A stretch of 64,000 nucleotides of DNA, taken from positions 1-64,000 of the forward strand of contig CAMPHJ010000010.1 in NCBI GenBank assembly GCA_946885845.1. Reading direction: 5' to 3'. This document shows, piece after piece, positions 9,835 to 18,378 of the stretch; the first letter of the stretch is position 1, and each line of letters starts with the position of its first letter. Source of the DNA: an uncultured Sphingobium sp. (GTDB lineage: Bacteria; Pseudomonadota; Alphaproteobacteria; Sphingomonadales; Sphingomonadaceae). A program made the position numbers and the translations under genes. The notes beneath the pieces were generated by a model. That model searched no databases. It was given only the letters and a program-made list of their open reading frames with translations, and was not told the DNA's origin.

Positions 9835-9852
9835 CTTGCAATGGATTGCAAG
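9835..9852. promoter_or_regulatory. LacI-type operator, site 1
   Basis: An 18-base inverted repeat, CTTGCAAT-GG-ATTGCAAG, with perfect 8-base arms and a 2-base centre. This is the best copy of a motif repeated at 9862, 16100, 18344, 21616 and 21642, always in front of genes of the sucrose-type module. It lies between the divergent acyl-CoA ligase and TonB receptor. Binding by the LacI regulator at 18.4 kb is inferred. Confidence 0.75.
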
Positions 9853-9861
9853 GTGGACTAA

Positions 9862-9879
9862 TTTGCAAACCATTGCAAG
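9862..9879. promoter_or_regulatory. LacI-type operator, site 2
   Basis: A second copy, TTTGCAAA-CC-ATTGCAAG, with its centre 27 bases from that of site 1. Arms deviate at two outer positions, but the TTGCAA cores and the 8-2-8 spacing are kept. Paired sites a few helical turns apart suggest cooperative binding upstream of the TonB receptor. Confidence 0.65.
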
Positions 9880-9916
9880 CCCGGATTAGACGGCTGCTGT
9901 TGTGGGGAGAATGATC

Positions 9917-12052
9917 ATGAAGGTAAGAATGTCGCTCGTGACGTGCGTATCGTTGTACGCGCTGAGCGGGCAAGCCTACGGGCAGACGGCATCGCAATCG
10001 GGCGACGCGAGCAGCACTGTCGCAGCGCAATCATCGGCCACGCAGAGCGCTATCCCCGACATCGTCGTGACCGCGTCCAAAACCGGGCCGCAGTCACTGC
10101 AAAAAACGCCTTTGGCGATCCAGGCATTCTCAGGCGAAAGCCTCAAGGAAAAGAATGTTCAGGACGTCAACAACCTGATCACTGCCATTCCCGGCGCGTC
10201 CATCGCGCAGGAGACTGCTGCCGGTATCAAATCCTATAATATTCGCGGCGTCGGCGTCGGTGGGACCAACGGTGAAACCCCCATCGGCTATTATCTGGAC
10301 GATGTACCCTTTGTCGTTCCAAATTTCGGCATTGCTCCTCCCATCAAGTTTCTTGATCTGGAACGGGTTGAGGTTCTTCGTGGCCCTCAGGGCACGCTCT
10401 ACGGGCAAGGTTCGGCAGGCGGCACTATCATCTTCCGCACCCGCGACCCTGATCTATCGGCGGTCCAGGTGCTGGGCGAAGCCTCCGCCTCGTCCACAAA
10501 GGATGCGTCCGGCCTGAACTGGGGTGTTGCGGGCGCCCTGTCGGTACCGATTATCAAAGACGTGCTGGCTATACGAGTGAGTGGCGGCATTTCGCGCCAG
10601 CAGGGCTATGCCGACGTTTATTACGGAGCCAATGACGGCACGCCCGATGAAAAGGACGTCAATCACCAAATAAATCGGGACTGGCGGATCGCGGTTTTGT
10701 TCAAGCCCTCCGACAGGTTCACGCTCCGCGCGCAAGTCTGGCAGTTCAGGCCAACCCAGGGTTATCAATCCATTTACAGCGGTGTCGATCCATATACCTA
10801 CGAGAATACGGCGGGTATCGATAGTTTCACCAGATCCAAATATACGCTTTACAGCCTGACCGGTGACCTCGACCTGGGCGGCGTCGCGATAACGAGTTCT
10901 ACTAGTTACCTGAAAGGGTCGTTTGGTTACCGCACACCGCTGGGAGTGCTGGGTATTCCTGGAGGGAAATTCGACTCCTTCTTCGATCCGAAAAACTTCA
11001 ATCAGGAAATTCGAGCGAGATCTACCGGTGCAGGGCCATTCCATTGGGTTGTAGGCGGCGCCTATAGCGCCGGCGAAGGTCCGCAGCGTAACGCTCTGGA
11101 TTTTGTGGTGGTCCAGCAGGTAGCCGATAACAATGCGGTGACCAAAAATTGGGCCGGTTTTGGCGAAATCAGTTATGATCTGTTCGGTGGAAAGCTCGTG
11201 CCGCTTCTTGGTGTCCGCTACTATCATGATCGCCGCAAATATGAGGACGCGACATCCAGCCTGCCCGCGACGCTGAAGAAGACCACTTGGCGCGCAAACC
11301 TGTCATATTTCCCGAATGACGATATTTCGGCATTCGCCACTGTATCAACGGGCTTCCGTGTCAACACGATTCAGTCCGCGCTTCAGGTGCAATTGCTGGA
11401 GGCCGATGGCTTCCCAGCCAAGATCTTGCTGGATCCCTTGTCGTTGACCAATTACGAACTCGGCACCAGGGTACGGCTCTTCAATCGCACGTTAACTCTG
11501 GCGGCCAACGTCTACCATATCAAATTCGACGGGCTGCAATCGAGCTATAATACATCTGCGGGTATCGGCGGTTTCCTGAACATCGGGCGGGCTCACTCTA
11601 CTGGCATCGATATCGATGTAAATTGGCGCACGCCCGTGCCCGGTTTGACATTGGGAGCGGTCGCCAACATCAATTCCAGCAAATATGATGAGGTAGACCC
11701 GCAGGTTACGGCTCAACTTCCTCGCTTGGCCGAAGGTCGCCGCCTGGTAAATTCTGCAGGTTATAACTTTCGCATCGACGCCAGCTACACTCGCGAGATC
11801 AGCAACAATCTCGAACTTTTCAGCAACGTGAACTTTAGCGAGACGGGATCACGTCCCACGATTGGGGGTGTCACGGCAGGCCGTTATGATCTGTTGGGAG
11901 CGACGCTGGGTATCCGGCGAGGTCCTTACGAAATTGCGCTGTTTGGCGAAAACCTGACAGACGAGCGCGGTCCGACGGATTATTTCGTGCCTACCGCTCT
12001 CAACGGTCCGGTTCCCCGCACGATCGGCGTCAGGATCCGCAAGGGCTTCTGA
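9917..12052 (+). CDS. TonB-dependent outer-membrane receptor
   Basis: A 711-residue outer-membrane receptor for active uptake of a large solute. A signal peptide ends near QAYGQ. The plug domain starts at DIVVTASKTGPQSLQKTPLAI (about residue 45), contains a TonB-box-like segment and ends near GGTIIFRTRDP. The rest is a 22-strand barrel ending in VRIRKGF with a terminal phenylalanine. Start ATG 9917 has GGGGAGA at proper spacing; a GTG at 9902 is open but less likely. Two LacI-type operators lie 38-82 bases upstream, so it belongs to the sucrose-type regulon. The substrate could be sucrose, a fructan or an acylated sugar; the barrel sequence does not tell. Confidence 0.92.
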   Translation: MKVRMSLVTCVSLYALSGQAYGQTASQSGDASSTVAAQSSATQSAIPDIVVTASKTGPQSLQKTPLAIQAFSGESLKEKNVQDVNNLITAIPGASIAQETAAGIKSYNIRGVGVGGTNGETPIGYYLDDVPFVVPNFGIAPPIKFLDLERVEVLRGPQGTLYGQGSAGGTIIFRTRDPDLSAVQVLGEASASSTKDASGLNWGVAGALSVPIIKDVLAIRVSGGISRQQGYADVYYGANDGTPDEKDVNHQINRDWRIAVLFKPSDRFTLRAQVWQFRPTQGYQSIYSGVDPYTYENTAGIDSFTRSKYTLYSLTGDLDLGGVAITSSTSYLKGSFGYRTPLGVLGIPGGKFDSFFDPKNFNQEIRARSTGAGPFHWVVGGAYSAGEGPQRNALDFVVVQQVADNNAVTKNWAGFGEISYDLFGGKLVPLLGVRYYHDRRKYEDATSSLPATLKKTTWRANLSYFPNDDISAFATVSTGFRVNTIQSALQVQLLEADGFPAKILLDPLSLTNYELGTRVRLFNRTLTLAANVYHIKFDGLQSSYNTSAGIGGFLNIGRAHSTGIDIDVNWRTPVPGLTLGAVANINSSKYDEVDPQVTAQLPRLAEGRRLVNSAGYNFRIDASYTREISNNLELFSNVNFSETGSRPTIGGVTAGRYDLLGATLGIRRGPYEIALFGENLTDERGPTDYFVPTALNGPVPRTIGVRIRKGF

Positions 12053-12085
12053 TTAGCTGCGCTAGCGAAGCGCGGTCACTTGGTT

Positions 12086-12114
12086 CCCCGACACCGGACG
12101 ATCCGGTGCCGGGG
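12086..12114 (+). terminator. Hairpin after the TonB receptor
   Basis: A 13-base stem with one mismatch and a 3-base loop (arms CCCCGACACCGGA and TCCGGTGCCGGGG), 33 bases after the receptor stop codon. No long T run follows, so it may be an attenuator or RNA stabiliser rather than a strict terminator. Its position inside the longest frame of the next gene argues against that gene starting at 12080. Confidence 0.6.
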
Positions 12115-12274
12115 CTTCCTCTCTGCCGAACATGCGCTGGGCAGGGAAGATGATTTGAACTTAAGCGACATTCAAAGCTGTAAAATGCATCGATCGCGCA
12201 TTTGTGAATCGGATTGGGAAGGCATGGACGGTACATGTTCGCGGGGCGGCGGCGACGATAACAGTGCCGTCTCC

Positions 12275-13879
12275 ATGTTCGACCTGAAGGCGGCCCTCTC
12301 TTGTCTTGATTTAGACGATAACGGGCACACCAACGCGGCTTTATTGTGCGGCGACCGGCATGCTGCTGATCGGGAACGCGTGGCATTGCGCCATCGCGGG
12401 CTTGATGGCGTCACGATGGAATGGACCTTCGCCCGGCTCGCCCACGACAGCGCGCGGCTAGCCACAGCGCTGGCATCGCTGGGCGTAACTAAGGGCGACC
12501 GGGTCGCCGGGTTGCTGCCGCGCTCGCCCGAACTCCTGATACTGATCCTCGCCACCTGGCGTCTGGGGGCAGTGTATCAGCCCTTGTTTACCGCCTTTGG
12601 ATCGAAGGCGATCGAATATCGCCTGACAGAGGCGGACACCCGCGTGATCGTAACGGATCAGGATAATTGTCCCAAGATCGCCGATCTCCCTTCGTCGATT
12701 GAGCAGATCATCGTGGGCGCAAATAAGGACAACGGCCAGCGGGACTTCTCGCTCATGATCGAAAGCGAGGAAGACGGCCATTTGGCAGTGCCTTGCGGCC
12801 TGGACGATCCGTTCCTCATCATGTTCACCTCCGGAACCACCGGGCCCGCCAAGCCGCTGCTTGTGCCGATCAAGGCGATTGCGGCATTCGCTGCCTACAT
12901 GCGCGATGCTGTGGGCCTGCGCAGTGACGACCAATTCTGGAATTTGGCCGACCCCGGCTGGGCCTATGGCCTATATTATGCGGTAACCGGTCCTCTGGCG
13001 CTTGGCATGACGACGACCTTCAACCAGCGCGGGTTCGATGTTGACGACGCCTATGATACGATTGCCGAACTGGGGATCACAAATCTTGCAGGATCGCCGA
13101 CGGCCTATCGGTTGCTGTTGGCGGGAGGCGCGGAGAAGGCCGCGCGCATCCAGGGCCAGCTTCGCGCCGTCAGTAGCGCAGGCGAGCCACTTAATCCTGA
13201 GATCATACGCTGGTTTGACGAGCATTTGAACGCGCCGATCTATGATCATTACGGGCAGACCGAACTCGGCATGGTGCTGTGCAACCATCATGGGATCGAT
13301 CATTCCATCCATGTCGGCTCGGCCGGCTTCGCATCCCCTGGTCATCGCGTAGTTGTCATCTCGCCAGAAGGGGAGGAACTGCCTCAAGGGGAGCCGGGCA
13401 TACTCGCGCTGGATCGCAAGGCATCGCCGATGATGTGGTTTTCGGGCTATCTGGAGCGGGAAACCAAAGCGTTCGTCGGTGATTATTATTTGAGCGGCGA
13501 CACGGTCGAGCAGAATGAGGACGGCAGCATTTCTTTCATCGGCCGCGCCGACGACGTCATCACGACGTCGGGCTACCGCGTCGGGCCATTCGACGTCGAA
13601 AGCGCACTGCTCGAACATGAAGCCGTGATGGAATCCGCGGTGATCGGAAAACCGGACCCCGAGCGGACCGAGATCATCAAGGCGTTCATCGTACTGAACC
13701 AGGGCTATAGTGCGGACCAACCGGATCTGGCATCATCGATCCAGCGCTACGTCAAGACGCGCCTATCCGCTCATGCCTATCCGCGCGAAGTCGCGTTCGT
13801 GGAATCACTGCCCAAGACGCCCAGCGGCAAGGTGCAGCGCTTCCTGCTGCGCAACGAGGAAATCGCCAAGCAGCGTTAA
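12275..13879 (+). CDS. AMP-dependent acyl-CoA synthetase (acetyl/medium-chain type)
   Basis: A ligase of about 534 residues, related to medium-chain and acetyl/propionyl-type acyl-CoA synthetases. The ATP loop is MFTSGTTGPAKPLLVP, the A5 motif is YDHYGQTELGM, the C-terminal hinge is GRADDVITTSGYRVGPFDVE, and the catalytic lysine is in TPSGKVQRF. The frame is open from 12080, but the ATG at 12275 (MFDLKAALSC) gives the usual 20-residue lead before the first conserved block; ATG 12224 is possible. No strong ribosome-binding site decides it. It follows the TonB receptor on the same strand after a hairpin. The short/medium-chain type fits activation of small acids released by the esterases downstream. 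Confidence 0.82.
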   Translation: MFDLKAALSCLDLDDNGHTNAALLCGDRHAADRERVALRHRGLDGVTMEWTFARLAHDSARLATALASLGVTKGDRVAGLLPRSPELLILILATWRLGAVYQPLFTAFGSKAIEYRLTEADTRVIVTDQDNCPKIADLPSSIEQIIVGANKDNGQRDFSLMIESEEDGHLAVPCGLDDPFLIMFTSGTTGPAKPLLVPIKAIAAFAAYMRDAVGLRSDDQFWNLADPGWAYGLYYAVTGPLALGMTTTFNQRGFDVDDAYDTIAELGITNLAGSPTAYRLLLAGGAEKAARIQGQLRAVSSAGEPLNPEIIRWFDEHLNAPIYDHYGQTELGMVLCNHHGIDHSIHVGSAGFASPGHRVVVISPEGEELPQGEPGILALDRKASPMMWFSGYLERETKAFVGDYYLSGDTVEQNEDGSISFIGRADDVITTSGYRVGPFDVESALLEHEAVMESAVIGKPDPERTEIIKAFIVLNQGYSADQPDLASSIQRYVKTRLSAHAYPREVAFVESLPKTPSGKVQRFLLRNEEIAKQR

Positions 13880-14014
13880 AGGGCGCGTAAGGTGTTCCTC
13901 ACCTGATCGGAAGGTCAATCTCATCGCGTCAATTGCCGGCTCGACCCGACCATGGGATCGACGAGGCTAAGCCATCACGGTCGCTATCAAATGAATTGAA
14001 GGAGCATTTTGATC

Positions 14015-14113
14015 ATGGACATCAACGGCTGCGCTGCCATCGTTACCGGTGGAGCTTCGGGGTTGGGAGGCGCGACCGCGCGCTTGCTAGCGGCATCGGG
14101 TGCACGGGTCTGC
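14015..14113 (+). pseudogene. N-terminal fragment of a short-chain dehydrogenase (SDR)
   Basis: Thirty-three codons preceded by GAAGGAG encode the first beta-alpha-beta unit of an SDR: MDINGCAAIVTGGASGLGG and then ATARLLAASGARV, with the TGxxxGxG cofactor motif. Type resembles 3-hydroxyacyl-CoA dehydrogenase type 2. Homology stops abruptly at about 14110, where the sequence becomes the antisense of an acyl-CoA dehydrogenase start. The rest of the gene is deleted. Confidence 0.75.
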
Positions 14114-14520
14114 TCCTCGCTGCCGTGATGGATCAGCGCTTCTATCGACCCTATGGTGAGGATAGGCAGCAAGGCGAAGGCGAAGTTCGCCGCTCCCAAT
14201 GTTTCCAGAACCGCCATCTGCAGCGCGAATGGCAGGTTCTGACCGCCAAAACCCTGGGGAGCGGCGATGCCGCCCCATCCGCCCTCCACATAGGCGCGGT
14301 AGGCCGCGGCAAAGCCCTCAGGCAAACGTACCCCTGCTTCGCTCCACTTTGCACCGATCGTGTCACCGACGCGTCGAAGTGGCGCCCACTCACCTGCGGC
14401 AAGCTGGGCGACACCTTCAAGGACCGCGTCGATAACATCTTGTTCGATTTTCAGCCTGTCAATGTCTGCCAAGGTGCGGAGGACAAAGCGTTGCTCAGCG
14501 ATCAGACTGGTAAAGGTCAT
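14108..14520 (-). pseudogene. N-terminal fragment of an acyl-CoA dehydrogenase
   Basis: Minus-strand codons from ATG 14520 read like an acyl-CoA dehydrogenase N-terminal domain: LRTLADIDRLKIEQDVIDAV, GGWGGIAAPQGFGGQNLPF, and GSIEALIHHGSEEQ. At HHGSEEQ, where the family continues into the beta domain, the sequence switches to the reverse strand of the SDR fragment. The open frame that continues to 13987 is only the antisense of the SDR. The substrate-binding and catalytic parts are gone. Confidence 0.75.
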
Positions 14521-14617
14521 TATGGTTCCCTTGCGGTTTCACGCCCGTCCGGCGATGGGCGTGATGAGAATTTACAGGACTTCTTGAGCGACTCCCTTCT
14601 AGGCAAGCGCCCCAAAC

Positions 14618-16066
14618 TCAGGCAGGCGCGACAGCCCTCTGGGTGTCCAGCTCACGAATAAGTTGCCGGTGGCGTTCCCGATCCAGCCGATATGTGAGGA
14701 TTAACGGGAGCACTATGAGGAAGGCTAGGCCATGGCCAGCTCCCCACAATAGCCCTAGAAACGTTGCAGACTGATCGGCAATTTGCGCAGCGCCCGCGCC
14801 GGCATTGGCTTTGAGGCCAACCATCGACAGGACGAAACCGGCGGCGAGGGATCCGATCCCGACTGCCGCCTTGGCCGAGAAGACAAGCGCACTATAATAT
14901 AGCCCTTCGCACCGCTGGCCGAACCTGGCTTCATGCTCATCGACCGCATCGGCTATCATTGACTGAAATCCGATGAAGAAGAGGGAATTGCAGGCGCCGA
15001 ACAGCCCGCTCGCTCCCACCAGGACTGCCGTGGCCGCCGGGTTAGGCAAAGACCCCAGAAACTGATGGGCAATCAGGACGGAAGCGGTCTGGCCGAACGC
15101 GATTGTGCAGAGTCCCAGGATCACGACATCGCGCTTTTCCATGTGCTTGAGCAACAGCGCGGTGACGGGAATACCCAGAAGCAGACCGATCTGGAATCCC
15201 ATTATAGGAACCTGATTAAGCGAAGCGGGCAGCTTCCAGAAATAGCTGTACGCATAGAGGTTTAAGGCGTTCATGCTGCCACCTACGGCCAGAGCAATCA
15301 GGGCCGACGTGAACAGAACGACAAACGACCTGTTGCGCAGAAGATCGCGCAGGTCTTCGACAAAGGATTTGGACGTCGCGGCGGGCGTGAGGTGCTCGAC
15401 TGGGCTCGCGGCAACCGCCCGACGCACGCCAAGGATGCAGATGAGTCCCATCACCAGGACTACGGCTGACAGCAACAGCCCCAGCTGCATATAGGCAGTG
15501 CGCGACGCATAAGCTTCCTTTGTCGCGAAGATGAGTCCGAAGGCCGGCGCGATGGTGAGAACCGTGCCAATGAACCCGAAAATCATCCGATAAGCAGTGA
15601 CGCTCGACCGCTCGTCATAGTCACTCGTCAATTCGGCGGTGAGCGCCGAATAGGGAAGCGCATAGAGCGATGTTCCGACCCGAAGCGAAACATTGAGAAG
15701 GAGCGCGACGCTGATGGCGGCCACCGTGTCTCCCGATACCGCTATGCCGAACAACGCTATCGAAGCGATGCAGATCACCGGCAGTCCGAACACCATGAAC
15801 GGCAGGCGGCGGCCCCAGCGCGAGTGGGAGCGATCCGACCAGGATCCGATCAGGGGATCCGCGATCGCATCTATGACGAGGGATGCAAAGATGATTGCGC
15901 CCGCCACTGCGGGCGAAATTCCAGCTACACTGGTGAGGTAGAACAGGAGGAATGTGTTGGCGACGAATGTGGCCGATACTTCCACGCCCTGACCACACCC
16001 GAACAGGAGTTTGGTTCGAATCGGCAACCGTACATTTACGGTGCCGCAAGATGCGCTGGAGCTCAT
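14618..16066 (-). CDS. MFS sugar transporter, GPH (glycoside-pentoside-hexuronide) type
   Basis: A 482-residue inner-membrane carrier with about 12 hydrophobic helices. The N-terminal half has the GPH signature region (FLLFYLTSVAGISPAVAG, then ADPLIGSWSDRSHSRWGRRLPFM). GPH carriers move mono- and disaccharides with a cation; sucrose porters of other bacteria belong here. Start ATG 16066 follows GGAGAGAGGA; the longer frame adds 15 residues. It is divergent from the esterase at 16179, and a LacI-type operator (16100) lies between them. It is probably the inner-membrane partner of the TonB receptor at 9.9 kb. Confidence 0.88.
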   Translation of the reverse strand: MSSSASCGTVNVRLPIRTKLLFGCGQGVEVSATFVANTFLLFYLTSVAGISPAVAGAIIFASLVIDAIADPLIGSWSDRSHSRWGRRLPFMVFGLPVICIASIALFGIAVSGDTVAAISVALLLNVSLRVGTSLYALPYSALTAELTSDYDERSSVTAYRMIFGFIGTVLTIAPAFGLIFATKEAYASRTAYMQLGLLLSAVVLVMGLICILGVRRAVAASPVEHLTPAATSKSFVEDLRDLLRNRSFVVLFTSALIALAVGGSMNALNLYAYSYFWKLPASLNQVPIMGFQIGLLLGIPVTALLLKHMEKRDVVILGLCTIAFGQTASVLIAHQFLGSLPNPAATAVLVGASGLFGACNSLFFIGFQSMIADAVDEHEARFGQRCEGLYYSALVFSAKAAVGIGSLAAGFVLSMVGLKANAGAGAAQIADQSATFLGLLWGAGHGLAFLIVLPLILTYRLDRERHRQLIRELDTQRAVAPA

Positions 16067-16099
16067 GAAATCCTCTCTCCAGCGGCCTTGCTGGATGTT

Positions 16100-16117
16100 C
16101 TTGCAATCCATTGCATA
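16100..16117. promoter_or_regulatory. LacI-type operator, site 3
   Basis: CTTGCAAT-CC-ATTGCATA, matching the 8-2-8 motif except for the last two bases. It sits 34 bases upstream of the MFS start and 62 bases upstream of the esterase start, so it can control both divergent units. Confidence 0.7.
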
Positions 16118-16178
16118 ACAGTGGCTTTGCCGCTATGCAAGGGCCCACAGCCGACAGCACGGTGGTTTAGGAGAGGTC

Positions 16179-17369
16179 ATGAAGAGCGAGAAGGTTGCGA
16201 GGATCAGCGGCACGGTGGCGCCAGGTTTCGAACGTTGCCGGGACGCTTTTGCCACTGGACTGCGAGGCGGCGCGGAGGTCGGCGCTGCTTGTTCGATCCG
16301 CGTGAAGGGCGAAACCGTCGTTGATCTTTGGGGCGGTGTCGCCGACGCGGATAGTGGCGCTGCATGGAGAGCCGATACTATCGTTCCTGTCTTTTCGGTG
16401 TCGAAGGGCGTGGCTGCCGTCTGCGTGCTGCATCTAGTGAGTCAGGGCCTGATCGATCTCGATGCGCCGGTCGCGCGTTACTGGCCGGAATTCGCCCAGG
16501 CCGGCAAGGGAGCCCTCACGGTTCGCAACGCATTGGCGCATCGAGCCGGCGTGCCCTTCATCGATGGCGATGTCAGCGCGGAGCAGATCGGCGATGTCGA
16601 GCATATGGCCGCCCGACTGGCCGCCCAGCCCCCGATGTTCGAGCCGGGGTCGGTGCATATCTATCATGCGGTCACGGTCGGCTGGTTCACCAGCGAACTT
16701 GTCCGAAGGGTGACGGGTCAAACGGTCGGCCAATGGCTCGCCGACAATGTCGCGACCCCGCTCGACCTGTCGCTCTATTTCGGCGTGCCCCGCGCCGACC
16801 AGCAGCGCGTCGCGAGGCTCGTTCATCGCGATCCCGCGCAGGCAGCCGCCGTGATAGAGGCTAGCATGGCGCCCGGCTCGCTGCCGTGGCAGGTGATGAC
16901 GATCAACGGAGCCCTGTCATTCGCGGCGGATTTCGGCAAAGGCAGCCTGAACGACCCGCATGTGCAGTCGATGGAGCTTGCAGGGGCAGCGCTTGTGGCT
17001 GATGCCCGGTCGCTGGCGACATTTTACGCGGCCTGCCTCGCCCCGATCGACGGCATCCGCCTTCTGTCCGACGAGGTCATCGCCGATGCGATCCGTCCCG
17101 TCTCGACCGGCAAGCAATTCGGTCTGGAAGAAGAAGGCCCGGCATGGGGCGCAGGGCTCATGATCCCCTGGCGCGTGCAGCCCATGCTCGGCGGATCCAG
17201 CTTCGGGCACGACGGTATGGGCGGCAGTCTCGCTTTCGCGTCGCCGGAGCGAGAAGTTGGCTTCGCCTATGTTCGCAATGGCATGGCGGCTGGCGGGGTC
17301 GAAGATCCTGAAGTCTATGCCGTGGTGAAGGCGCTTGACGATATTCTCGATGAAAGTATCAAGGCATGA
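16179..17369 (+). CDS. Serine hydrolase of the class C beta-lactamase fold (esterase)
   Basis: A 396-residue protein of the beta-lactamase/EstB esterase family. The nucleophile motif SxxK is in PVFSVSKGVAAV (about residue 73) and the Tyr motif is in HIYHAVTVGW; a glycine-rich third motif region (FGHDGMGGS) follows near the C terminus. There is no signal peptide, so it should act in the cytoplasm. Members of this branch hydrolyse short-chain esters rather than beta-lactams. It starts 62 bases after a LacI-type operator, overlaps the next esterase by 4 bases (ATGA), and is divergent from the sugar transporter. This suggests it removes acyl groups from an imported sugar ester. Confidence 0.87.
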   Translation: MKSEKVARISGTVAPGFERCRDAFATGLRGGAEVGAACSIRVKGETVVDLWGGVADADSGAAWRADTIVPVFSVSKGVAAVCVLHLVSQGLIDLDAPVARYWPEFAQAGKGALTVRNALAHRAGVPFIDGDVSAEQIGDVEHMAARLAAQPPMFEPGSVHIYHAVTVGWFTSELVRRVTGQTVGQWLADNVATPLDLSLYFGVPRADQQRVARLVHRDPAQAAAVIEASMAPGSLPWQVMTINGALSFAADFGKGSLNDPHVQSMELAGAALVADARSLATFYAACLAPIDGIRLLSDEVIADAIRPVSTGKQFGLEEEGPAWGAGLMIPWRVQPMLGGSSFGHDGMGGSLAFASPEREVGFAYVRNGMAAGGVEDPEVYAVVKALDDILDESIKA

Positions 17370-18322
17370 CATTGGACCCCGTTCTGGCCGAGATATTGAA
17401 GGCCATCCCATCGGAAGTGGAACTGCCGATCGACTGGCCCGGCCAACGTGCGAATGCCGCATCACTGCTGCCTCTGATCTTAGGTCCGGCACCCATTACG
17501 GAGGTCGCGGGGGTGGACGCGCGGAACATCGACGGACCGGGCGGCCCGGTGCCCCTGCGCATCTATCGCCCGACCAAACCGACGACGATCACCCTGCACT
17601 ACATCCACGGCGGCGGCTGGACGATCGGCGATCTCGACACGGTGGACCATACGATCCGTTATCTGTGCGAAGCGCTGCCCGCGGTAATCGTGTCGAGCAC
17701 CTACCGCCTCGCCCCCGAACATCCTTTCCCTGCCGCCTATGAGGACTCGCTTGCCGCCGCGCAGTGGGTTCTCGACAATGTCGATGCCCTTGGCGGCGAT
17801 GTCCGGCAGGTCGTGATCGCAGGCGATAGCGCGGGGGGCAATCTGGCCGCGACGACGGCCATCGGCTTGCGTGACGCGGCACGGGAAAGAGGCGAGACAG
17901 GTCCCCACCCGCTCAAGGCGCAGCTTTTGCTCTACCCCTCAGTCGACCTGCGTGCCGAAGGCTGGGCATTTCCCTCCCGCGTGGCGAATGCCGACCCCAG
18001 CCTGCAGGCCGACACTTTGCGGGCGACGGCGGATGCCTATATCGGCGACAGCGACCCGAACGACTGGCGGCTCTCGCCGCTCGGAGCGCAGGATCTGTCC
18101 GGCCTGCCCCCGACTCTCATCGTCGTCCTGTCGGTCGATCCCCTGCGCGATGAGGCGATCGCCTATGCGGAACGGCTGAATCAGGCGGGAGGCCGCGTCG
18201 AAGTGATCGAGTTCTCGAGCCTGACCCATGGCTTCACCCATTTAAGGCGCATCATCCCCGCCGCAGCCGTGGCATCAGACGAGGTTTTAGAGCAATTTCG
18301 GAGCCTGCTTCACACGACCTGA
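17366..18322 (+). CDS. Alpha/beta hydrolase, hormone-sensitive-lipase family esterase
   Basis: A 318-residue carboxylesterase. The oxyanion motif HGGGW is in HYIHGGGWTIGD, the nucleophile elbow is GDSAGGN, the acid is in SVDPLRDEA and the catalytic His in LTHGFTH, in the order expected for the HSL family. No signal peptide is seen. Its ATG overlaps the stop of the upstream esterase, so the two are translationally coupled. The LacI regulator follows 32 bases or more downstream. Two different esterases in one operon suggest an ester with several acyl positions. Confidence 0.88.
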   Translation: MTLDPVLAEILKAIPSEVELPIDWPGQRANAASLLPLILGPAPITEVAGVDARNIDGPGGPVPLRIYRPTKPTTITLHYIHGGGWTIGDLDTVDHTIRYLCEALPAVIVSSTYRLAPEHPFPAAYEDSLAAAQWVLDNVDALGGDVRQVVIAGDSAGGNLAATTAIGLRDAARERGETGPHPLKAQLLLYPSVDLRAEGWAFPSRVANADPSLQADTLRATADAYIGDSDPNDWRLSPLGAQDLSGLPPTLIVVLSVDPLRDEAIAYAERLNQAGGRVEVIEFSSLTHGFTHLRRIIPAAAVASDEVLEQFRSLLHTT

Positions 18323-18343
18323 GGCAAACTGAGTAAGAAAAGC

Positions 18344-18361
18344 ATTGCCATCGTTTGCAAG
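18344..18361. promoter_or_regulatory. LacI-type operator, site 4 (autoregulatory)
   Basis: ATTGCCAT-CG-TTTGCAAG: a weaker copy with the same 8-2-8 spacing, directly in front of the regulator gene. It overlaps the TTG at 18355, which argues that translation starts further downstream. Negative autoregulation is inferred. Confidence 0.55.
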
Positions 18362-18378
18362 AAGGGCTTTCTCATCTG

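Noticed and set aside
13987..14107. C-terminal extension of the acyl-CoA dehydrogenase frame
   Set aside because: It is the antisense of the SDR fragment, not part of the dehydrogenase.
16124..16141. Second possible LacI half-site pair next to site 3
   Set aside because: The spacing between the GC cores does not fit the 8-2-8 pattern of the other sites.
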